Shown: positions 31,860-43,690 of the stretch, piece after piece
Position numbering within the stretch: position 1 is the first letter of the stretch
Layout of the letters: each line of letters begins with the position of its first letter
NCBI GenBank assembly: GCA_946807835.1
Contig: OX327705.1
Span: 11,252,501 to 11,316,500 of the forward strand
Direction of reading: 5' to 3'
DNA from: Ailanthus altissimus
Taxonomy: Eukaryota; Streptophyta; Magnoliopsida; Sapindales; Simaroubaceae
DNA length: 64,000 nucleotides
Notes under the pieces: generated by a model
What the model was told of the DNA's origin: nothing
Seen by the model: only the letters and a program-made list of their open reading frames with translations
Databases searched by the model: none
Program-made: the position numbers and the translations under genes

Positions 31860-34440
31860 ATAGTGGCATATAAGATTAGGTCATTTAGTCATGAGACGAC
31901 TATCCTATCTGGTTAAGCATGGTCAAATACTTGATTTGAATATAAAATCTTGGCTAGTTTATGAATTTTAAATTCAAAGGAAGATGACCGAATACTAGTA
32001 TAGGTGATGGACACTGGGTTACTGATTTATTGGAACTGGTACATATAATGTGTTTAGTCCAATAAATCATACTGCTATAGGGAATTTTAATACTTTATAC
32101 TATGCATAGTGATTTGTCATTATACAGACATGTGTTTCTAAGAAACACAGGTTAGAAACTTTTGAAGTGTTCAAAGGCTTTTGACTGGGAAGTAACAAAA
32201 TAAACCTTTATGTATGCATTCGAATAGATCAAGGCTATTAATACATAAATAGTATATTCATAGAATATTTGAGCGAGAATTTAATTCTCGCTCAGTATGG
32301 TCTTCCAAATATTCCTCGACACAAAAGTGTTTAAGGAAGGAAGGAGTCAGACTTTATGTGATACAGTCTGATTGATGTTGAGCTTCACTGATCTTCTAAT
32401 ATTTATGGGATTATGCTCTAAGAAACTGCTACTCACTTATTGAATGTAGTTCCACTAAGACCAATTCCTTCTAGACTATATGAGATATAGATTAAAGGAA
32501 GCTGATTCTTAAGTCGTTAAGGCTCAGGATTGTTCTGTTCGCATAAGAGTTATGCAACATAATATACTTGCACCCAAAGGGTACAAGTATCGATTCATTT
32601 GATAATAATTCTATGATCCAGAGTAATGAATCATATTTGTTGCTCGCAATAACATCTCCCACGAGAAGGAGTTTCTCATGGATCATGGGATTATAGAATG
32701 ATTGTATTTGCTAAAGTCAATCAGAAAGTATATGAACCAACGATGAAATCTTAAAGTTCAAATGAGTAATATACCTTGAATGCACTTTCTTTATAGGTTG
32801 AATAGGATATCAAAGCCACTATTTAGGTATGATTGATGCCTGAAGGTACCCTTGGTGTTTTCTCAGTTGAAGAAAATGATAATTTAACTTATAGAGAGAT
32901 GATATTTGACATTGTTTTGAGAAAATGGCAAGAAACCGAGAATTTGAAATTGACTCTACATATGACAAGCAAGTCTGGGACTTGGTTGTGCTTCTTGTAG
33001 GAATTGTTCCTAGTTGTTGAAAAAGAGTTTACACAGCGAAAGCTTAGGTACTTGAAGCTAGAGACCTTCAAGGCCTAATTGGTAAGGAAACGTTATACTC
33101 ATAGATCTAGGATCGGTAATGAGGAAACCTTATTCATCAATAATCATACTGAAGTAAATTTAGATTCTGTTGGTTATTGCTGTATACTAAAATTTTGAGG
33201 TCTAGTCGATGGATGTAAAAATGGTGTTCTGAAATATATATCTCAAGGTAGAGATTTGCATGAAGTTGCCTGAAGGTTTAAATCCAGCCTTACTTCTAAT
33301 CTAGTGTGCAGACTAAAAAAGTCATTTTCTAGACTTATACAGTTTTTTAAAGATAATATCTTCATTTAAATGACAAAATCAGAAAGTCTGGTTTCATTTG
33401 TAATGAAACAAAAGCATATGTATTCATTTAGGGCAGGGGGAGTAGAATTATCTATCTGATTCTCCACGTGGATGACATACTTAATGTTGAAAATGACATT
33501 GGTATATTGGAAGTCAATTAGATAAGTGTAATCTAAGTAAGAACGTTTTCATAAAATATTTGGGAGTGACCTTTTATTAGACTTTATAGAGATAAAGTTA
33601 GGAGGCTAATAGGACTCTCCAAATCATCGTATATAGACTAAGTCCTAAAAAGGTACAACTTAATTAATTGTAAGACAGTTAATGTACTTTTCAGATATAA
33701 CATTCATCTTTCTAAGAGGAAATGTCCTCAGGTAGAAAATGAAAGAGTTGGAATGTCCAACTCTTAAATGCATCAGCTAGAAATAGCATGATGCATACTA
33801 TGTTATGTACGCCACTTGAATTTGGATGGCTCTAAGAGTTATGAACTAGTATCAGTCGAATCCAGGCCTGACCATCAGATGGTTATGAAACATATCTAGT
33901 ATATATTAGAGGTATAGAGGATAAGTTTTTAAATATGAAGAAAGCTTCTTACAATAGAAGGAATGCACATATTCAGACTTTTCGTTTAACTCAGATTATA
34001 GAAAGTCTACATCTGGTTATATGTTCTTCATCATCGATACTAGAGCTGGTTGAAAATGTGCAATTTTTATATCCACAGCCAATTCTTCCTTAGAGGAAGA
34101 ATTAGTTGCAACTTGAGAAGTCTATAAAGGAAGCACTATGGATATTCAAATTAGTTCCAAAGCTTAGAATAGCTTCAAGCTCTGTGGATCCTCTCTCACT
34201 GCATTGTAACTAATAATGGAATAATTGCTCAAGCCAAGAAACCATATGGCACACAGTATTCTGATCATGTGGACTATGAATACCAGATAATTGTAAAGTT
34301 CTTGGCTATTAGAGATGTGATAGTATCTAGGAAAAATTCCTTGTATGATGTAATGGACCTACTCAAGCCTAAACTCATACTATTTTTTAGAAACACTTGA
34401 AGAGTATTGATATAAAATATCAATACAAATGGTACTAAAG
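31860..34440 (+). pseudogene. Copia polyprotein remnant (GAG-pre-integrase, integrase, RT, RNase H)
   Basis: Plus-strand motifs in order: WHIRLGHLVMRRLSYLVKHG (GAG-pre-integrase, about 31862), MLSFTDLL and the integrase core remnant (about 32370-32420), FVGYPKGT-like text from the integrase/RT linker (about 32560-32690), WDLVV-like start of RT (about 32975), LILHVDDIL (RT active site, about 33460), STSGYVF-like RNase H text (about 34005), QAKKPYGTQYSDHVDYEYQ-like text (about 34230) and KSIDIKYQYKWY near the end. Frames change many times and stops are abundant. An AAGTGGGAG polypurine tract at 34442-34450 precedes the 3' LTR. Confidence 0.8.
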
Positions 34441-34451
34441 TAAGTGGGAGT

Positions 34452-37065
34452 TTATTAGAGTTGGTGCTTACATGCCATTCCAATACTTATGAATATTAAA
34501 TTATTTAATATTTATAAAGTAAATATTTCGTATAATCATTAATACAATATAAATACATGGTACAATACTGTGTTACGTTACAGATAATATATAATCTAAA
34601 AGAGTTCAGATTTGATCTAAAGGAGTTTAAACTAGGGCTAAGAATTAACAGAGCTGAGTGTTATAGCTATGCTAATAGTTAGCACTGCTAAACATTAGCA
34701 GGTTATAACAGTTAACCAGATTTAAAAGGCTAGATCCTTTTCTGTAATGGGACAAAGCCTTAAGGGTATACTAGTAATTACATGGTTGCAAGGAGTTACA
34801 ATAGGAGCTAGGAGATGTCATTATGCAACTATATACTCAAACACTATGTTATTGATCTGTTTCATCGATGCGGATCTATCGGTGAATCCATTTTATATAA
34901 ATCAGTGTATGCTATATGTATATGGTATACATGGTTGTTCTTAGCCGACCATGGGCTTACCGGAAGCTCGTATATTTATATGGGTATTCAGTCAGGACTG
35001 AATGCTGAACAGACTCACGAGGACGCCAATAAACATCATATAAAACTGTCAATGGTGAGTCTTCTCGAGTTGAGTAGTATACGTTGTCCTTTGACCTGAG
35101 TGCCACAGTGGACTTGTAAGTGATCCACCATACTTTGGTTCCACGCATGTCACAGACCTTTTATAGTGTGACCGCTGGGTGTCACTAGGTATGGTCTGAT
35201 GCTTATGGAGTTCGGTGTGTACAGATATGGGATTCATCAGCTCTCATAGGGGGGTAGTATATCTAAATGCTTTGAGATTGTATTTAAGTAAATCTTTTGG
35301 CCACGAGTACTTACCCAGGAAAGGTATTTCCCAAAGGGTTGAACAATATAATAAATGTGTTTGTGTATATTATTCTTGAAAATACAAATCTAAAGATAAG
35401 CTCATGCATGGGCATACGGGAATTTGATGGCACTAATTTATATCCTCGCACATCTAGGATATACATGATGAAGGATTATACGTATGTGCTATGACCTCAG
35501 CTTGTATGGCCTAATGCGCTGATTTGTAATATCTGTAACATGTGCGTGGAACATCGATCACAAACTTATAGAATAGTTTTCCATTTGACGAATTGGGCAT
35601 GGACCTAGAGAGTCCCGCAATATAAAGTGTACTCGTTATGCATTAGAGAAGTATATCAGATTGAATTATTCAATCTAGTAATTTCTAACAGAATCGAATA
35701 TTTGTTTCAGGAACCCTCGGGATGCGCGCGTGTCAATACTTAAGTGTTAAGTACAATAATTAATTAATAATTATTATTGACAAATTAACTAGTGACATGT
35801 AGCACATTGTGAGCCTTCGGTTAAATTGACTCAAGTATTGGGTAAGGTGGAACCCATGTTGGGTTAATTGAAGGCTTAAGGGTTATTTTCCTTAATTGAT
35901 TATTTAAGTATTAAATAATCTAAATATTTATTCTCACTTAAGAGTTAAGTGATTAGTTAATTTAACTAGAGTTAATTGTTTGCTCATGGTTAAATTAATA
36001 AAGTAAATATTTTATTGATGACTTAATTACTAAATAAAATGAGATTTTATTAAGCAAATAGTTAAGTTAAATTTAATATTGCTTAAAAGGAAAATTAAAT
36101 GAAACCTTGAGGACTTGAATGAGAATTTTCTTGTCAAAGACCTGTGATGGCTGGCCACCCACTCTTGTCCAAATGTTGGACACTTGATTGGTTTATTTAA
36201 TAAGCCAAATTCTTTTAAGATAATATGTTAGACAAAAGAAGATATATTTATAATTATTAAATATATATTTTCATTTGATAAATATAAAACAAAAGAGGTG
36301 GGTGGTTGGCATTTAATTAATTTTTTCTTTGAAACAAACAAAAATGATTAAAGCCAACAAAAGAAAGTGGCCGGCCATGATGTTGGGAGAGGTTATCTCT
36401 TTGTATTCAATTTTTCATTCTTGAATGAATGAAGATGAAGAGAGCTCTAGGTGTGGCTCTCGGCCATGGAGAAAGAGGAAGATGAAAATGGTTTTCATTT
36501 TCTCTTTTGAAGCAAAAAAAGATGGCCAGCAAAATTTAAAGGTAAGAAAAATTATTTTTATTTTAAGTTTTTTAAGTGTTAAAAACAACAAAAACTTGAT
36601 AGCAAAATTATTTTGCTATTCATCTTTTTCTCCTAAACAAAAGGCCATTAATGTTACATTTAAGTTATTTGTTTTGATGGATTTAAATGTTGAATACATC
36701 AAAAATAAAATGAATATAGTCTAAGTGTTGAGCTATGGGATTAAGAGTAAATCCAACGGTTTAAGTGTTAAATCGGTGCTAGAAATATATAGGCTGCTGT
36801 TTTAGTGACTCAAGCCTATCATGTTGAGTCTTAGAACTACCAACGGGTCGACTTCATATGGTACTCCAGCTATGAATTCGTTCCAAATGCTTGACAGGTG
36901 ATATTATCAATCATTAGTATTAATTTGATTAATATATTTTATATTTTGTTCATTAGCGTAATGAATAAAATTTATCGTGTTCATTTAAAAAAATTAGATT
37001 TCTAGCTTCCGTTGCGTTTATGATTTGTATATGTATATATTAGATGCACATTTATATGAATTTTA
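34452..37065 (+). repeat. 3' LTR of the copia element
   Basis: Starts just after the AAGTGGGAG tract (TTATTAGAGTTGG, probably TGTTAGAGTTGG originally) and ends about 37065, where minus-strand protease sequence of another element begins. About 2.6 kb. Two of its open frames (34747-35099, 36425-36724) have decayed counterparts in LTR1 and are not treated as genes. Confidence 0.8.
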
Positions 37066-37079
37066 AACATGCATACACC

Positions 37080-39060
37080 CAAAAAGGTTTAGGTTGTGAA
37101 CTGGGATAAACCGGCACCCTAACATTATTTCTCTTAAACCTAATTTCTTGTAGATGAAGAGGGGCATGAGATTAATATTCGCTCCTAAATCGTAGAGTGT
37201 TTTTCCAAAATTATGGTTTCTAATCAAGCATGGAATGGTAAAGCTCTTGGGATCTTTGGGCTTATGAGGTAGTTTCTTCTAAAGGATGGCGCTACACTCC
37301 TATGTTAAGGCTACGGTCTAATAATTATCGAATCTCTTTTTTTTGAAAGGTTGCCCTTCATGAACGTAACCTAGCTAGGCATTTGTTCAAATGCATCTAC
37401 AAAAGGAAGATTAACATGTAATTTCTTAAAAACTTCAAGAAAATTTAAGAATTACTGATCTAGTTCTCCTTTTGCAGTCTTTGAGAGAATGATGGAGGTG
37501 GGGTGCTTAATTGCATGGGCTGATTCTGCATATTACTATTAGCATTTTCTGCTGAAATTTCACTTTCTACACTTTAGAAGTTTACTGCACTTTTATTATA
37601 CCAGTTTATGTACTTTTTTCTATAAAACTTTTTGCACTTTCTACTGCTCGGGTTTTGTTTATGCACTTTCTGGACTGGTTTTCTACAGATTTCTAATATG
37701 TTGCTCTTGGTTTGTACCTCTGTAGCCTTTGAGAAAAATGTATAAATAGTCTACATGGTTGATCTTCATCTTGCTGTACTACCTTCTCTTTCTCATTCAT
37801 ACTTGAAAGTGGTAGTTTGGAGGTGTTGTCTTGTAAGACCTTACCACTTCTCAAGGAGATGGCTTGACATTGCTCTACATTTCCTCGTGGGTTAGCTTCA
37901 GTGTCACTTGATAGAGCTCCTTGAGGTTGCATGTTAATTGCTGCAACAAGATGTCCCATTTGAACCTCTAAATTCTTCAAGGGTTTTGAATGATTCTGCA
38001 TGGTTGCATCATTGAACTTAATTTAGTGCATGAGCATGTCTTCTAATGACGGCTTTTTCTCTTACTGTGGTTGGAATCCTAGGTGATTCATTGGTCTAGA
38101 TGACTCCCTTTAGTTGTTATTCCAAGACACGTTTGGATGATCTCTCTACCCCAGATTATAGAAATTTTAATGTGGTTATGTTACTGTTGGTTGAAGTTTC
38201 CCATATTATTTACAGATTTCATGCACCACCCATTCATGTGGTTATCTCCACACAAGTCACAAGTCACTTGCTAAGTTTTAACGAAATTTAATGCATCAAA
38301 TTTCTTTCATAATAAGTTGATTTGCATTTCCAATATATTAAACGCGTCAGTATAATATACAATGGTGACTGTCTTGGGTGTAACCTTCTCAGGTAGCCAT
38401 TGGTAGCTATTTGATGCTATTTCTTTCAATATATCATAAGCCTCATCCGTAGACTAATTCATTAAAGCTCATCTAACAGCAGCGTCTATAATAGTCCTCA
38501 AATGGCCTATTAGTCTATTATAGAATATTTAGACTAATAGCCATTTAGGGACTCTATGGTAAAGACACTTCCTCAACATGTCATTGAAGCGCTCCCATAC
38601 CTCATATAATGACTCAACATAGATCTGAACGAATAAGGTGATGTTATTCCTCATCTTTGCTGTTTTTACTGGTGAGAAAAACTTTGCTAGTAATTTCTGC
38701 ACTAGATCATCCCACATCAAAATAGATCCAGATAACAATGACATTAACAAGCTATTTGCTTTGTCCCTTAAGGAGAAAGGGAACAATCTAAGTTGGATGA
38801 CATTGTCTGAGACTCTGTTGCACTTGAATGTATCATAAATCTCTAAAAACTTCACGATGTGCATGTAGGGAACATCATTGGGAGCACCATTGAATTATAT
38901 AGACTCTTTTAGCATATAAATAGTACTCAGCTTGATCTCAAAGTTGTTTGTATTAATAGTTGGTCATCGAATACTAGACTGAATACCATTCGTAGTAGGG
39001 ACTACATATTCCTTTAAGGATCTCTTTGGAATCATAGCTAAAACACGGGATGGTTAATGT
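37080..39060 (-). pseudogene. Tat/Athila-type gag and start of protease (different family from copies 1 and 2)
   Basis: Reading right to left: NGIQSS, then VPYMHIVKFLEIYDTFKCNRV and LRLFPFSLRDKAN (capsid, 38864 to 38529), ESLYEVWERFNDML, then MQNHSKPLKNLEVQMGHLVAA and QCQAISLRSGKVL (38001 to 37693), then decayed protease text (TIPCLIRNHNFGKTLYDLGANINLMPL, about 37260-37130) carrying D-L-G. Frames are interrupted between these blocks. Protease breaks off at the copia LTR; RT and integrase would be beyond the copia element and are not in the window. Confidence 0.82.
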
Positions 39061-39316
39061 TTTTATTGTTTTCCTCGTTGTTTAAAGATCAGTGTCATTT
39101 ATGTCGAAGCCTATGCAATATTCTTTCGAGCTCGGGATCAAAAGAAGTCAATTCAATACTTTTTCACTCTTCGTGTGAACTGTGAAAACACAAAATAGAA
39201 ACCAATCAAAGTAAAAAAGAAAAAAGAAGAAAATGGTTTAAAAGCAAGTAGTTTGGTATTAGTATTGTCTAAAGAATAGAAAAAAATTAGTAATATATAC
39301 AATGGCAACATAAACA
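39061..39316 (-). other. Leader of the minus-strand Tat/Athila-type element
   Basis: A/T-rich, no ORF of interest. A tRNA-Asp-like primer site expected at its right end is not convincingly present. Confidence 0.4.
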
Positions 39317-41340
39317 TGATGTTATACAACAATAGCAAAGTGCAAGTACACATTATCGTATCATTTAATATAGGATTAAATCTATATATCATTCTTATAA
39401 GGACTATTTAACCTACTGCTTTCAATCAAGTATGAAAATTAATCATACTTTAACTTTTACCCAGACATATCAAAATATGAATTATATCTAATTAACCTAA
39501 TTTTATCAAATTAAACCTAATTCTAATCAAAAAGCAAGTAAGGGTTTGAATTCACTAGTCAAAGAGAATCTAGAGTTTCGACTTATCTCCTAATATTTTA
39601 TTGGACTTATTAATCTCATAGTTAATCCCTTAATAACATTTGTTGGCTAGACTTTAATCTCATCACAAGCTTTAGTCGATGGTCGAGTGATTATATTATG
39701 CCCCAACAATTACCTATATGTCTACGGTAATTTGAATAGGATATAACTCATTAAGAACAAGTCTAAATAATACCATACGTATATCTAGGTATGTTTTTAT
39801 TCTACATTGAGCTCATAACTATCACCCTATAATCCTGCATAAAACTATCCTAGACTAAACACATAAATTCCTCTTTCGAGTTCATTAGAGTTTCTCAATC
39901 ATTCAAAATATTAGCTAGATATATTGAAAGTTTTAAACGCAAAATAGATGTATTAATTTAATCTATTATCATAACTAAGAGTAAATAAAATCCAACTATA
40001 TATTAGGTTGAATAATTAATGTGCATCATGAAGGTTCTAAATCAACTCAAGAAGGCGAGCTGAGCGTAAAGGAGATTTCAGATGGTCCAATAACAAGGGC
40101 TAAGGCTAAACAGCTTCAAATGGCCATAAGTAGTCAAATTAGAGCTATTAAAGCTTCTATGGGATTAGAAGCTTGCGATCTGAATGGAAACGAGATAAAT
40201 GTGTTTATCTGTCTTCAATTAGAGATTGAGACGTGATTTAGAGACGTTTGGTGACGTTGGGCTTAAAGAAGCAGCTAAGGGCTTTCTTTCCATGCTATTG
40301 GGCTTTATTTACTTCTTATATTACTATTTTTATGTATTTGGGCCATTTTGAACTTGTTTAGTTTTGTTTTAAAATTGTTAAGTCATATTGGGCTTATTTT
40401 GGACTTTTAAAGTTTATTAGGTAACATTAGGGTTTTCCCTCATTTTGTAAGCCTATATAAGGCATGTAAAAGTCTTATAGAGGTAGTTGCCTCATTTTGA
40501 AATTGGATGCACGAAAATAGAACTTTTCTCTCTCAAAATTGTCTTCTCAAGTTTTTCAACTCTTGAAGATAGTTGCTGACTTATCATTCTTTGATCACCA
40601 AGAGTGTGGCGTCAAAACCCTAAATCTATCCTTGTGGCATCCATATGACTTATCAAGGTATCTATTTAGTTCTATCCTCCATCAACTTTACCATTTAATT
40701 TTGTTATAAATCAAGGCACATCAATAATAGTAACCTTAGATAAAAAGCATTTAGCTCATATCAAACTCTAGAGCTTCAAAGTAATGAATCAAAGACATCA
40801 TCAACAAGATCATATAGCAAGAGCAGATAAGAAATAACACAAAGAGATGCCCTAGATAAATTTTTTCTTACTCTTGACTTGATTGCACAATCGTTGATCT
40901 TGAATCTTCAATTTCTTACTTTGATCTCTTGTAATTGTGATGTGTATTATTTTCTCTTCTTCTAATATTCCCCATCTTTTGGCTCAAAAAAGAGTGCTCT
41001 TACAGGCCTTTGCAAACCCTAAGCTCGTGGGGTTTTGAATCTAAATCTAAATAAGACTTTTAAAAAGGAATTTATTTTGTCGCACAGGCGCTAAGGCAGC
41101 ACAGGCGCTATGGCATTAGGGTTTAGGTGCCTTAGCGCCAAGACCTGGAAATGAGATAGACGTGAGAGCCTCCTGGGTGCCACAGCACCCAACTTTCTAC
41201 CCTAAACTCTATGACATCTAGCCATGGGCGCTTCGGCGCCTAGGCAATGTTGCTGGTTCCATCAATTTTTGTTATTTTGAGTATGTTTTGTGTCTGTTTT
41301 ATCCCAAATCTTCATCCCTTGGATAGGTAACCTATGTATG
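39317..41340. repeat. LTR sequence of uncertain orientation, interrupted by a solo LTR
   Basis: Begins TGATGTTATAC; 39341-40016 is clearly related to 45620-46225 and to the left part of the solo LTR at 29201. A clean 707-bp solo LTR interrupts it at 40017-40723. A GC-rich block with repeated GGCGCTA-like words is at 41075-41255. Either it is the 5' LTR of the minus-strand gag at 37080-39060, or it is the first part of one long plus-strand LTR ending at 41884. Right boundary is approximate. Confidence 0.6.
40017..40723 (+). repeat. Solo LTR of the chromovirus-type family
   Basis: 707 bp, the same length as both LTRs of the element at 2812-9002 and close in sequence, but in the opposite orientation. 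Flanked by a perfect 5-bp duplication ATAAT (40012-40016 and 40724-40728). The first bases are TAATGTGC in place of TGATGTGC. It retains the open pol-tail frame (40021-40236). It is the product of LTR-LTR recombination after insertion. Confidence 0.92.
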
Positions 41341-41884
41341 ATCAAAAGCCACAAATAAACTAGCCATAAACTATAACTTTGGAGCAAAATTAAGTTTGAG
41401 ATGGTAGATATAACAAACTATTTAAACCCTGTTAATAAGATAAGAATATACCTATATGGCATGTATGGTTTATACAACTTGTTCATAATGAACCTTGATT
41501 TATTTGAATTACCATAGAAATATAAAATTTTAGTAGATTAAGGTAAAATCACTAGACCAAAAAGAAGAGGCTTGGGATGAGATTTGTGTTGTGGCTAATA
41601 ATTAAACCAAGGGATTAATAATTGGGATACAAAATCATATTTAGGGAAGCTATAGTCCTAGATACTCTTTATATAGTGATTGCACTTTATTGTTTGCATA
41701 ATTAGGTTTGATTTACATTAGTGATGTTTAGTTTTAGTGTAAACAAATCTGATTAACATTTGTCTAGATAAAGCTAATGAGACATAATTTTAGTATTTAG
41801 TTAAGAGTATGCACATATTCTTTATGGATCGACACTCTACTTATCACTATATTACTTGTTCACGATAGCATGCATTACGCTCAC
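41341..41884 (+). repeat. 3' part of a plus-strand Tat/Athila-type 5' LTR
   Basis: Aligns with 49286-49809 in the same orientation. Ends GGATCGACACTC...ACGCTCACACA at 41884 and is followed by a PBS and gag in the same direction. Confidence 0.8.
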
Positions 41885-41892
41885 ACAATACT

Positions 41893-41910
41893 TTTTGGCA
41901 TTATTGCCAG
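41893..41910 (+). other. Primer binding site, degenerate tRNA-Asp type
   Basis: TGGCATTATTGCCAGGGA, recognisable as the tRNA-Asp site (canonical TGGCGCCGTTGCCGGGG) with several differences, eight bases inside the LTR end. Confidence 0.7.
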
Positions 41911-42179
41911 GGAATTTAGTTTTTCTTACCAATAGTAATAGTAATCTATCTTTCTTTGTATAGTTACTTTTTATATGTTCTTGTACAATTTCTATTTTAC
42001 TTGTTTTGATTTTCCTTTTCCAGTTAATTTGATTCATTCTTGGTGACAGAATAACACTAAGTTGGAACATAAAGACTTCTACGAGATTTTATTGTCCCAC
42101 ACAAGTAAGCAATATACAATCTAGCATTTGGTTATCTTTCATAAATGTTGACTACTTTGAAATTCAACCGGAGATTAAT

Positions 42180-43420
42180 CATTTAATAAGTCTTCGGTAC
42201 AATTTAGTGATTTTTCAAATGACGATCCTAATGAGCATGTTGGGAATGTTTTAGAAATTTGCAATCTATGTAAATAGAGTGGAGTCTTTGATGATGTAAT
42301 GTGGCTTCAACTGTTCCCTTTTTCACTCCGAGACAAAGCAAAGATTTGGCTAAGGTCGCTATCATCAGGGTTTATTATAACACATAATGAATTGGTTCAT
42401 AATTTTTTTGTAAAAGTTTTTCCACCAACTAGTACAGAAATGATGAGGACTGTCTTAACTGGTGGAAAACATTTTACAAAAAATTTATGAACCAATAATG
42501 ATGAGGATCGCCATAACTTCATTTGTGCAGAATTATAATGAATTATTGCATGAGACTTGGGGAGAGATTTAATAAGATGCTAAAGAAATGTCCACACCAT
42601 TGTATTCCAAAATGACTACTTGTTGCGAAAATGAGAGTTTTCACACCTTTTATAATGGATTAGTTATAATGGGTTAGATGAGTATTTGAAGATAGTTTTT
42701 GATGATGCAACAAGGGGTGGAATAATGAACAGGTCTGTTGATGAGGCTTATAACTTATAAGAGGAGATGGCCTTCAATGATTCTTAATGGGCAATTGATA
42801 GTATTACTCTAATTGAGAAAATAAGAGAACATATCACTTGTGGTTTTTGTGGTGATAGCTACCCAAATGGCCAATGCATGGAAACTATATAATATATGGG
42901 ACATTACCACTGGCAGCAATACACCCTCAACTCTAATGTCTATAATTTGGAATGAAATGATCATACAAATATTTCTTGGATTAGCAACCAAGAATAAGCT
43001 TCAAGAAAAGTAAATCCTCCTAAATGTCCAATAAAAATCAACTGTAGTATGAGAAGAACCCCACCCTTAAGGATATGTTCACACAATTCATAAAGAATGC
43101 AAATGCTCTCTTACAAAACCAAACTACTTCTTTATAGATTGAAAAGACTCAAGTTGAACAACTCATAGAAGCAATTAATATGGAGAGTGGGATAGAGCAA
43201 CCTGAATCTGTTCAAAAAGCTGAATCAAAAGAGAATCTTCCCATGGATAAAGTACTAATTGAAGAATAAGAGAAAGTAAAAGAAGAAGCACATCAACAAA
43301 GCTTCTCATGTAACTACACTCCACACTTCCACTGCCTAAGAAGCTTGAAAAAGAGAATCTTGATTGGCAAAGTTTCATGGATTTCTTCTATTGTTTCAAA
43401 GTTTACATGCTAATTTTAGA
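42180..43420 (+). pseudogene. gag of a plus-strand Tat/Athila-type element
   Basis: Capsid text WLQLFPFSLRDKAKIWLRSL (42299 onward), an LLHETWGEI-like run, and YNLXEEMAFND-like text (about 42750). A decayed C-terminal acidic/Lys-rich part follows, with QIEKTQVEQL, EAINMESG and the proline-poor PPPLPKK-type end near 43320. Many stops and small shifts. No zinc knuckle was seen with confidence. Confidence 0.75.
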
Positions 43421-43589
43421 AGAAGTACAACCATCTCATAAAGCAGAAAGTAATTGAAGCCATCAATAACCAAGTGCATGAAAAGGAAATGCTGCACAAA
43501 ATAAAGACCAAGAAGTGGTGAAACAAGTTCATTAATGAGAAGTTACTGGACACTAGACAATGAGGTTCGATTATCCGATATAAGATTAA

Positions 43590-43690
43590 AATCTTTCTAG
43601 CGAGGCTCAAAACAAAATGGTTAGAGCCGTTTCTTAAAGATTTTCACAATGAGCTATAGAATTCAAAGAAAATGATTGTTAACACTCAAA
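43590..43690 (+). pseudogene. Integrase C-terminal tail fused directly downstream of gag
   Basis: The translation around 43598 reads FLARLKTKWLEPFLKDFHN, which corresponds to the RLKSKWSGPF stretch that ends pol in Athila/Tat elements. Only about 170-250 bp separates it from gag, so protease, RT, RNase H and the integrase core are deleted. This makes the element a non-autonomous gag-only derivative. Confidence 0.6.

Larger units (their letters stand above)
27161..37065 (+). mobile_element. Degenerate Ty1/copia element with long LTRs
   Basis: Two long direct repeats (27161-30755, interrupted, and 34452-37065) flank an internal region whose plus-strand translation keeps copia landmarks in copia order: GAG-pre-integrase, integrase, RT with a VDDIL box, then RNase H. 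The LTR exceeds 2 kb. The left end of LTR1 is cut off by insertion of Athila-like copy 2. LTR2 ends inside the protease part of another element (37080 onward), so this copia inserted there. Lineage within copia is not assigned. Confidence 0.85.

Noticed and set aside
34747..35494. Several overlapping frames on both strands
   Set aside because: Inside the copia 3' LTR; the same sequence in LTR1 is broken by stops.
36425..36724. 99-codon Lys/Arg-rich frame
   Set aside because: It lies wholly in a copia LTR and its counterpart near 28826 in the other LTR is frame-broken, so there is no sign of coding constraint.
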